In this document: positions 55,560 to 64,000 of the stretch, one piece after another
Position numbering within the stretch: position 1 is the first letter of the stretch
Layout: every line of letters begins with the position of its first letter
DNA from: Blasia pusilla
Taxonomy: Eukaryota; Marchantiophyta; Marchantiopsida; Blasiales
DNA: 64,000 nt
Direction of reading: 5' to 3'
Assembly: GCA_050084515.1 (NCBI GenBank)
Contig: CM114273.1
Location: forward strand, 10,230,001-10,294,000
Position numbers and translations under genes: made by a program
The notes under the pieces: generated by a model
Told to the model about the DNA's origin: nothing
The model's input: only the letters and a program-made list of their open reading frames with translations
Databases searched by the model: none

Positions 55560-56660
55560 ACATACAACCCGTCGAAAATTGACAGGTTGCGATTGTTGTC
55601 AATCATCCGGACCTAGAAACAAGAAAAGAACAAATTATCCAGATATTTCATATTTCAAAATTGTTGTTAATCGTGACATAACCTTGGTAGGTACGCAAAA
55701 TTTTTAATCTGAAATTCACAGAAGTGAGTACTCGGGATCTGCAACTTGTCAGAAACCGAAAGGTTGAAAGGGCTCAGAAGGAGACCTCCATAGGCTGCCT
55801 GCAGACAAGCAACCCATCGAAAATTGTTGGGTTGCAACATCAGACAATCATCCGGACCTGCAACCAGCCAATAATTCGGACCTGTAACATGTTGGATTCT
55901 GAGAGGTTGCATGACAGGATTCGGATTCATACGGGTTAAATTGCTATGTTGACCTATCCTGTTCAATAGAGTTTTTACGCATGACATAACCTAGGTATGA
56001 AAAAAATTATAGAGGGAAGGATCCCAAAACTTCACAATAGTCAATTTAGACATGCAACTTATTGGAATCCGACCGGTTGAATCACATCAAGAAATCATAA
56101 AGGGCTGAAAAGGAGAGCTTCACAAGTTGCATTGAGAAATGTAACGTATTGCAATCCGACGGGTTGCAGGACACATCAAGACAAGTTGTGCTTATCTTTC
56201 CATCGCACATCCCAATCTCGAGAATTTCTACATACATCTTGAGTCATCAACTTCCATTCTCGGCTTGCAACCCGTCGGAATCCGATAGGTTGGACGATGG
56301 AAAAAATTGACAACCTAAAGGAGAAACAAAAACATAGACTTTTCAAGTAAATCAGAAAACCTGGTTGCAACTTGGTCTTTGGTTTGCAACTTCTCGTAAT
56401 TGGACATGTCACAAACTTAGTCCCTGGTTTGCAACCCGTTGGGTTCTGATAGGTTGCAAACCTTGTCCAAGAAATGCAACTTGTCAGAATCCGAGAAATT
56501 CCAAACTCTGTCCCTAGTCCCTCATTTGCAATCTTTCGGAAACCGACGGGTTGCGAATTGGGGTTGTGGTTTGCAACTAGATCGTAATTTGAGAGTCTGC
56601 ATAATTGTTCCCTAGTTTGCAACCAGTCAGAATCCGACGGGTTGCAAAATAAATAGCATC
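55560..56660. repeat. Palindrome-rich 3' flank of methyltransferase copy 4
   Basis: Palindromes lie near 55563, 55740, 55808, 55858, 55885, 56055, 56142, 56265, 56383, 56430, 56475, 56527 and 56618. Order and linkers are as in 32620-33720. Confidence 0.75.
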
Positions 56661-56809
56661 AAGTAGAGATATCAACACAATCGACAAGAACGAGCTCTGT
56701 AGACAAAGAAGCACAACAATTCAGAAAAAAGTTTTCAGAAACCATCATGGTGCAAAAACTGCTTGTCCTTTATTACATCCAAGGGAAGCTCAAAAAATTT
56801 ACATTTGAT

Positions 56810-57440
56810 CTAGTCTATGATTTCTTCATCCTCGTTATCTACAAATTTACTCATAACTCTCCTATGTTCTTGTACAAAAGGAATGTCTTGGTATACAAGT
56901 GGCTCCTCTGGCCGATTGTAGACGGGGATTGAAAATGTTGGGAAATTCGAGAGCCTTTGCCCCCTCCTAGGTACACCATAACGGTCCCATGTAAGATGAT
57001 TTGAGTCCCAATGTCTTCCCCGACAGAAAATCATGTATGCTCTGCAAGATGACACACATCCAGTATCAATACTTGCTCCGCCGATTGAAACCAATAAATC
57101 CCAACTCCAAAATGCTTCTATCAAGTTGGCTCCGATAAATCTTTGAACTCACTCATTATCGTCCGAGAGCTCTTCTACTATTATTGTCGACTTTGCCCTC
57201 CAAATTTTTTGGAATTGTAGGAAGTGACGATGGTGTCACTATCAATGGTGGCTCTGGAGCTAGAGCAATTGGCTTTGGAGGCGAGTTGTATACTCCCACT
57301 AGCCTCTCGTAATCCGCCTTTGACAATCCCATTAACATTTTGCACAACATAAACACTATTTCTTGTCTGTTGCGAACCCATTTGTAATGGAATCTTCTTT
57401 TCCACTTCACTCGAAGGTATGGCTTTCCTTCTTTGTCCAT
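56810..57440 (-). pseudogene. C-terminal exon of the methyltransferase gene, copy 4
   Basis: The frame 57440-57156 has SKADYERLVGVYNSPPKPIA, LAPEPPLIVTPSSLPTIPKN and an acidic end. The frame 57124-56810 has IEAFWSWDLLVSIGGASIDT, CVSSCRAYMIFCRGRHWDSN, HLTWDRYGVPRRG and FVDNEDEEIID before the stop. Upstream of 57350 (on this strand) the sequence is unrelated to other copies, so only the C-terminal part was retained. The tail function is unknown; its W-D-S-N-H-x-T-W-D-R-Y-G-V-P core is the most conserved part of the family. Confidence 0.55.
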
Positions 57441-57976
57441 TTCCCACTAGTACCCTGTTTCGGAGATCCCATTGCACGGTGGGAGGGCCCTTCACACATA
57501 ATTTGGCATAATGGGAATCATAATTCCCATCCTTTGTCTTTCGTCTCTCTCATGTAAAATTGTCCACCATCCGCATACTATAATGGGTTTTCATAGAGTA
57601 GGAACAATACTTGCACTACCATCTGTTTGATGTTCCACCTTCCATCTCTACTTCTTCCTAATGTTCCTTCACGATTTGTTGGAGTTCTTTGGCTTTGGTC
57701 ATGACTACAGGCAGAGGCTAACCCCACCCAACAATATTTGGATAATTCGCAACAATTTACTATATCAACAGTAGGATATATAGACCAATAAAATATATGC
57801 AAATTACACCAAATATTATCCGTGAATATTCCAATAACAAAATTTGGAACACTCACTCTGAACAAGAAATATCAATATGCTAACCTAGATAATCGAGATA
57901 CCTTAACTTATTAGGGTTATCCAGTGGCAAAACATATTCTCATTCATCAAGTTCTGCTATCTATGGAAAAAAAAAC
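57441..57976. other. Unassigned sequence
   Basis: A minus-strand frame at 57578-57865 and a plus-strand one at 57363-57557 show no recognised motif. Confidence 0.3.
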
Positions 57977-57978
57977 TT

Positions 57979-57980
<2 letters not shown>

Positions 57981-58030
<50 letters not shown>
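57981..58030 (+). repeat. (GA)n microsatellite
   Basis: About 24 uninterrupted AG dinucleotides, then GAGGAGATGAAGGG. It is a simple sequence repeat. Confidence 0.95.
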
Positions 58031-58032
<2 letters not shown>

Positions 58033-58489
58033 GAGATGAAGGGAGGAATGAGATTATGAGGATATACAAAAAATGAGCAAGTTTATATAGGGGAGGATGG
58101 AAGGAAGAGAATGAACCCTTGTTTCTACCCCCACTTACAATTGATTACTAAACCATCTCCACTAATTTTCATTTAACAAACATGCGTTTATTTTCCTATT
58201 ATATTCCTTCTTGACCTATCCTAACTTCTTGACCTACTCTAAATTTCCAACATACCTATTTTGCAATAAAACCATCCTATTCAAATATATTTTAATATTT
58301 TCCTTCCTTTCTCCACCACTACTATCACAAATTCTGCAATTACTCTCATTTCTAACTAACCTATCCTCTACTACAACCACCCTACTCCAATCTCTCAAGA
58401 TGTCAATCACCCAGCCCCTAGAAAAATTCATTTAATACCACACTAAAATCACAGGGCTGCCAAAAACCCCCCGACTCGCACACGGCCCA

Positions 58490-58870
58490 TGCCCTAGTCC
58501 GCAGCGCACCCGCACGTGGGCTCGAGGGCCCGCAAGTAGCCCGCGCACGGGCTTAACGGCCTACAACTAGCCAGGAGGCGGCCTCCAAGGCCCGCAATGA
58601 GCATGCAAGCAGACTTTGAGGCCTGTGTCCTAGCCCGTAGGTGGGCTTGAAGGCCCCCAGCAAGTCCATGCCCGCGCCCGTAACTAGCCTGCAGGTGGGC
58701 TCAAAGGCCCGCAACAAGTGCACACCTGCGCCCGTAACTAGCTTGCAGACGGGCTCTAAGGCCTGCAACAAGCCCGCGCGCGGGCTCTGAGGCCCACGTC
58801 TTAGCCCGTAAGTGGGCTTCAAGGCCCGCAACTAGCCCATAGTGCGGGCCATGTGTGGACTCACAACCCT
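58490..58870. repeat. GC-rich tandem array of imperfect palindromic units
   Basis: Repeated units contain AGCCCGCGCACGGGCT-like cores (AGCCCGTAGGTGGGCT, AGCCTGCAGGTGGGCT, AGCTTGCAGACGGGCT, AGCCCGCGCGCGGGCT), joined by CAAGGCCCGCAACTAG-type spacers about 55-65 bp apart. Frames on both strands here simply translate the repeat. Confidence 0.75.
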
Positions 58871-58899
58871 TGTAGGGTCCGCATGTCAGGCCCGCGTCG

Positions 58900-60060
58900 C
58901 GCTCGCTTGTAGCCCACTTCACAACTGTGGTCCGTACCCTGGCCCACACGCTGCACGTGTTCCCACAGATGGAGCCCACGCGGTCGATCCGGACGCCAAA
59001 AAAACCCGTGCTCGCGATCGGTTTTCCATGTTCGTGGTCATTTTCGTGCAACCTTGGTTCCACCATGAGTGATAAGTATGGACCCCATCTCTTGCGATCC
59101 ATATTTGTGGACATGTCCAAACTTGTCCGCTTTTGTGCAACTGTGGCCAAAATCAATGGTCCGAGGGGGATAATGTGGAAGGTGGAGGTCCCACGGAGAA
59201 TCACTAAAGACACTCTTTCTCTCTATCGGCTCCATCCCTTGAACCATGAGCTAACCATAATGCATGTTTGGCAGTGTTTCTCATTTGATCAAAGCGACGT
59301 ACCTCGAGGAATTAACAAAAGGCTCTGATTTAGGCAAGCGACTTGGGGAGATCGTTTAAGGCTTGGGGAAAATGCTTCCTAGAGAGACAGTAAGCACTTG
59401 GAGACTCAACCCGATTATTTCTTAGGTGCTTATAGGCTACCTACGGAACACGCAACTAGTTTAGTTGTTGTAATTGGGACTCAATCTAAGTCTTCCAATT
59501 GCAAAGCTCAAGGTCGGGAATGCTTTGGGGTGAAGCTAGGTGAAGCAAGGGACAGACTCTACAATATTGTGGTGGTTTGGCTCATGCAAGATACCTACGT
59601 GTGGCGTCTCAACTACCTCTAGGCCAACTTTGTAACAAGTTCCCATGCAACATTTTGCCTTCCCTAGCCATCCAAGCGTCATGCCCTTGTAAGACTCCAA
59701 AATGTGGGAGATCCTCTAGCGCTGGTATCAATTAGCACCTTGCTCAATTTTGGCCCTCGTTAAGTCTTGTTAGTAAATTTGCGTAGTGAGCTATAGCCTA
59801 TAGATCCTACCAACTAGAAAGTGTGGGATTGGCCATGCCCAACGTTGATGACTCGTGCTAACCACTCAGACAGACACAAACTTGAACTCTTGACTTCCAC
59901 TAAACCTTGACCTCCTAGACCTTGCCAACTCGTGCTTGGTAGTTGATGGTGTTCATTCTTAGGGGCTCATAATGTCCTAGCCTTGAGATATCTAAATTAA
60001 TCTAAGAATCAAGGGCTACAAAGTTACCTTATGTGTGCATCTTGCAATGGTTGGTGGCTC
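58900..60060. other. Unassigned sequence
   Basis: The longest frame (58927-59328, 133 codons) overlaps open frames on the opposite strand and has no recognisable domain. Confidence 0.3.
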
Positions 60061-60317
60061 ATGAAAATCTCTTGCTACAACTACTAGTACAAAACCCCCC
60101 TCTGGATGACTCAAAAAATGAGTGGATATTACTCAAACCGAGGTTGTGATACTCTGTAATTACTTAACCATACTATAGTAATAAAAATGACTCATAATGG
60201 TATAAGTTATTACTAAAAATGAGGGTATTCATATCTGAGTCTCATTTTTGTTACTCAACAAAGTCACTAAATATGACTTCACCTAGTCATTGCTTATAAT
60301 GAGGTGAAGTCATAAAA

Positions 60318-60358
60318 AATGACTAGACGAGTCATTTTGTATGACTCGTCTAGTCATT
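60318..60358. repeat. Perfect 18-bp inverted repeat (hairpin)
   Basis: AATGACTAGACGAGTCAT, a 5-base loop (TTTGT), then the exact reverse complement. The arms are themselves partly palindromic (GACTAGACGAGTC). Confidence 0.9.
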
Positions 60359-61406
60359 AAGAGTGACCTGGAATGACTATTATGAGTAATAAATAATGAC
60401 TCCGTGCATCACAAAAGAATAACATCGAGTCATTAAAATGACTTGTCCATTTCATTCTACAATCCTAATATATAAGTGAAATAGTATACAAAAAATTTCT
60501 ACAAGTAACATAAACAACTATAGCCAGTCATTAATGTCTGGCAAGGTTGCTTTAATGGTGACAAAATCATGTACATTATATTGGCATTTAGAGTCCATTT
60601 TGTATCCATGATAACCACTACATATGAATGACTCCTTCCTACCCCTTGGTAGACTTGATGGTTTCCTTCTCCTACATACAATCTTATCACTACTTCTCTT
60701 ACATCCAACAAAGGAGAAGCCATTTTGCTATAACTACAATCCTAATGCTACCAACATCATGTGAAATCATATAAGCATATTAATGTTGTACCAACCCACA
60801 CCTGTTGCAGCATCTGATCAATTTGTAGAGTGAGAAATGCTTGTCTATTGAAATCCAAAGGTAGCAAATGCTTCTTACATCCAAGTGTGGCCACATGTCT
60901 AAAGCACCCAAGTGTATCCATTCACCCTTAAATGGACTATCTACGTACATTAAAAAGAATGCTAGTGAATAGTGAATGATGTTTTCCATGAAAAAAAAAG
61001 ACTTCCCATGAAATAAGGCCCAAGTTCATTTCAATTGTCATGATTAATATTGAAACACAAAGGGAAGGCTCCTTTACTCCTGAGTACAAAATCCCCTTCT
61101 GATAGACTCAAAATTGAGATATGAATTTACAAGTACATCTTAAATGTCACACTCAAAATTGAAACACGAAGATCATGTCCTCTACTTTTGAGTACAAGAC
61201 CCCCCTTTGACCATCTATACTACTACAAAACCCCCCTTTCATTGTCTCAAAATAAAGACTTGAATTTACAAGTACATGGAAATGGCCACACTTAAAATTT
61301 AAACTCAAAGGGAAGGTTCCTCTACTAGCGAGTACAAAACCCCCCTTATGAATGACTACACATCTAAAAAGTCCCCCTTTGAATAGATCAAAATTAAGAC
61401 TAGAAT

Positions 61407-61730
61407 TTATAAGTATATTTGAATGGCCACACTCAAAACAACTAAAAACACAAAGGGAAGGTGCCCCAAATTTTGAGAAGGCATAAGAAGATGAGATGGC
61501 CGTAACACTACACTATCAAGGGCATCTCCAACATAAATCTGCAGTGGATCATAAGCCATATTTGGAAATGGCAAAACATATTTTTTCTTGTGGACCTCTA
61601 TGAAATGGACAACATAATGTCCATGTAGAATCTCACGTCCATGGAAGGTATAACAACCATCATGCAATCTACCATAACCTACAACCACTGAGGGGTACTC
61701 ACGTGATATCAATTGCTGCAACGGAGGCAC
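61407..61730 (-). pseudogene. CACTA (En/Spm)-associated protein fragment
   Basis: A frame of 107 codons: SREYPSVVVGYGRLHDGCYT, FHGREILHGHYVVHFIEVHK, and VGDALDSVVLRPSHLLM. The last phrase resembles the G-x-A-x-G-S-x-V-x-W-P-x-x-L-V segment often found at the end of plant En/Spm-type proteins, with W replaced by R. The rest is unrecognised. Neighbouring CCCCCC subterminal repeats support a CACTA context. Truncated. Confidence 0.4.
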
Positions 61731-61739
61731 AACATATTT

Positions 61740-63550
61740 AAGCCCTGGCTTGGTAGCCTCTCAGTTCCTCTTCCTAAGTGTTTCTTTTCTCACTACCGTT
61801 GGCTTTTGCAAAAGATCCACATTATCAAGCTCCATTGGTCCACCACTTCCCACCATCCTTGCACTGTCCTTATTCTCCTATGAAAATTTTGTGGCCTCCA
61901 AATTGCATCTCCACGATATCCTACCCTGGCGTTTTCCTAGAATTGATCAACCAACTCACCTCCTCTTTTCGAAAGTGAAACATTTTCCTTCTTTAGAAGT
62001 AAATATTTCTCCATCCCCGCTTAATTCGTGCCCCAAGGCCAAACTACCGTCTAACAATTAGACACCTTTTCCAGTGCTTCACTTTTCATAGAACCACCCA
62101 AAAAAAATCCCTTTTATCTTCTTACTTACAATAACTCCCCGTGTTTACTTAATAGGATAGAAGTTTCACTTTTTAGAGTTTAACCATTTTTTTTCTCTTC
62201 TACATTTAATAATCCCATCATGTTTCGTTGATAGCATAGATTACTTCAGCATTAGTACGTATCTCACTTCAATTACTGGCCATTAAAAAATTATAACTAT
62301 CATAGAACTTAAATTTTTACATCAAAATAAAATGTCCTGCATGTTGAAAATCCCGAAATTCTCGTACAAATAAACTTCGATGGATTTCGAGACGATGCTG
62401 ACGTGACCAACCGTCATGGAGGAAGAGTTCAAAGTCTCGGGTCTCCGAGGACTTGCCGAGGGCAATAGAGATGGCCGTTTCAACAACTGGCCGCGGGGTA
62501 CCATCACCCTCAAACATTTCCTCTAGGGGCAGATCAACGAGAACTTAAATGAATGGAGCTTAGTTCCCGACAAAACATTAAAATCGTGGGTGTGACACAG
62601 CCACCGACTTCGGAACGACCCAAAAATAAGGAATAAGCAGTGGACAGACACAACGCATGATTAGTATCAGAGTAGTTTGGCACTTCGGCGCTGCTGCTCA
62701 TAATCATACGATCAGAATTATCAGATACCCTACTAATCAGAACGTATCAGTTATCTCTTGTTATTACTGCAAATTTTGAATTACATCTCGACTCGGGCGT
62801 CGGTAATAAACTAACCTCCGTTTATTACAAAAGTCAAATTGACACGGCGGAGAGAGAAAGAGGTTGCATACGTTATAAGTAGGGTTACTCACAAAAGTAC
62901 GCCACTCTCAAAAGTACTCATTAAGTAGATACTCATAAGTATACGTATCGAAGGGAAACAGGGTGCTACTAACGGAGTTGATTTGTTCATCTTTCCGTAC
63001 CAAAGAATATTCGCACGACGGTATTGCTGTGGCATCGACTCCAGAGAGAGAGCTGTTTACGTAATCGTATTTCAGAATAATCTTGCGTACTTGATCACAC
63101 ATTCAAATTTGATAATTAATTGATAGTAGCCCGCAATAGACACGCGGCAGTTTTTCGAAAATGTCTCCCATTATCCCTGGTTGAACGTCGAACTATACAC
63201 TAACCACACTTAAGTTGATTGCAAATTCAGTTCTTGTAAACTTTCAACTATTGTGCACCCGGAGAGGTTATTACCAGGTTCGGGTAGTTTTTTCGTGGGA
63301 CCAGATACATTCTGGGAAATTTCAATCGAAACCGTAATCCAGGTTTTATGAAATTGTTTACAGATACCTTATAAAAATAATCTACAAGAATCCAACCGGG
63401 TTTTGTTAGGCAATTTTAAAATGAATCGGAAATTCTCAATTTGAATTAGATAGTTTTACTTATAACCCCGGATCTCCCCGGACGTAGGTTATTACTTCTC
63501 GAGAAAGAGTCCTCGTCAAAGCCTAGGGAATTGATAATTGATCTTCTCAA
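61740..63550. other. Unassigned sequence
   Basis: Short frames only. GTGTGACACAGCCACCGACT near 62590 resembles the start of a plant LTR, but no partner LTR or internal domain is seen in the window. Confidence 0.25.
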
Positions 63551-63554
63551 TGTT

Positions 63555-63650
63555 TGGATGTCATGAGTTAGCATGGGATTGTGTGTGTATTTGGTGACAA
63601 CGATGTATGTTGTGTAGCGATGTGTATACGCACGACAAATATAGTTCGTT
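63555..63650 (+). repeat. Dispersed repeat family R, partial copy
   Basis: GATGTCATGAGTTAGCATGGG, then GACAACGATGTATGTTGTGT and CGATGTGTATACGCACGACAA. It matches the minus-strand reading of 31030-31120 and the end of 28700-28935. Confidence 0.45.
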
Positions 63651-64000
63651 AGAATGCTATATGTTGCAAGAAATGAAAACTAAAGATGGACTTGGAAAAA
63701 AGGAGAGACTTTCTTGACAAGGCAAAAACTTAAGCTTTTAAAAAAATATGGAGGGTTTGAGGTGCATGAAGAGAGCATGTGGGAAATTCTAATGGGCGAT
63801 TAATCACAAACTCTAGAAGAATGTCCTTGAACGCGTAAGAACCAGATAAGTTGCAAGAAATGAATAGTGAAGAGGGAGTGTGATTGTAAAGTTGGGGAAA
63901 AATGTAGGATTGTAGTTTTGCCAATAATTACTCATAAGACTTTAGGGCCAAGACTGACTCACAAGACTCGGCTAAGTAATAGGTCAACGGAGTCTTCAGA
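63651..64000. other. Unassigned sequence
   Basis: One 64-codon minus-strand frame without recognised motif. GAAGAGGGAGTGTGATTGTAAAG and later phrases are loosely similar to 51.8-51.9 kb, perhaps another 3' flank. Confidence 0.25.

Larger units (their letters stand above)
60081..61730 (-). mobile_element. CACTA-like transposon remains
   Basis: CTACTAGTACAAAACCCCCC (60081-60100) resembles a CACTA terminal sequence. Related CTACTACAAAACCCCCC-type motifs recur near 61085, 61195, 61215, 61335 and 61365 as subterminal-like repeats. A hairpin and many ATGACT/AGTCAT motifs fill 60120-60430. A minus-strand frame at 61407-61730 looks like a CACTA-associated protein tail. The limits and orientation are uncertain. 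Confidence 0.4.

Noticed and set aside
58701-59213. 170-codon minus-strand frame rich in GLVAGL repeats
   Set aside because: Translation of the GC-rich tandem array.
1-64000. tRNA and rRNA genes
   Set aside because: No conserved rRNA blocks or convincing cloverleaf with A and B boxes was noticed by eye. A covariance-model scan was not possible.

Overview
This window looks like repeat-dominated nuclear DNA of a land plant. It has TATA-box promoters, GT-AG introns, plant-type Ty3/gypsy (chromovirus and a second lineage), MULE, Helitron, CACTA-like and LINE elements, and no operons or ribosome binding sites. The MULE and LINE protein types suggest a large, TE-rich genome, perhaps of a seedless plant, but I cannot name the species. 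No intact single-copy host gene was found, and almost every coding segment is frameshifted, truncated or carries stops.

The dominant content is two gene families that recur together. Family 1 is a SWIM-zinc-finger MULE transposase: copy A at 1026-5098 (-), scrambled copy B at 37700-40530 (+), and copy C at 41688-51010 (+), split by a complete gypsy element. Family 2 is, as far as I can tell, an undescribed gene that joins a charged N-terminus, a ParB/sulfiredoxin-like DGNHR motif and a beta-class DNA amino-methyltransferase. Copy 1 (6399-10320, +) diverges from MULE copy A. Copies or fragments of it lie at 12425-12986 (+), 32460-32620 (-), 33870-36830 (-), 51140-51500 (-), 52741-53990 (-), 55250-55451 (-) and 56810-57440 (-).

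The introns and flanks of both families are crowded with a near-perfect 27-bp palindrome: GCAACCCGTCGGA, one free base, then its reverse complement. It forms 67-bp tandem arrays upstream of two MULE copies (5640-6035 and 40590-41235) and a 102-bp array upstream of methyltransferase copy 3 (54454-54835). A composite mobile element carrying a transposase, a ParB-like/methyltransferase protein and its own palindromic sites is the most interesting hypothesis here.

Layout: 1-1000 GA-rich and unassigned; 1026-5098 MULE A; 5100-6398 shared promoter region with array; 6399-10320 ParB-like/methyltransferase copy 1; 10321-14515 intron-like spacer, C-terminal exon fragment and 3' flank; 15.2-16.1 kb dispersed repeat; 16.3-21.06 kb degenerate Helitron carrying an ornithine decarboxylase fragment; 22.1-24.9 kb LINE with a restriction-like endonuclease tail; 25-31.9 kb unassigned; 31.9-37.7 kb methyltransferase copy 2 on the minus strand; 37.7-41.6 kb MULE B broken by a gypsy fragment, then the 67-bp array; 41.6-51.0 kb MULE C with a nested chromovirus (LTRs 42153-43173 and 48503-49522, 5-bp target duplication); 51.1-57.4 kb further methyltransferase copies; 58-58.9 kb GA microsatellite and a GC-rich tandem array; 60.1-61.7 kb CACTA-like remains; the remainder unassigned.
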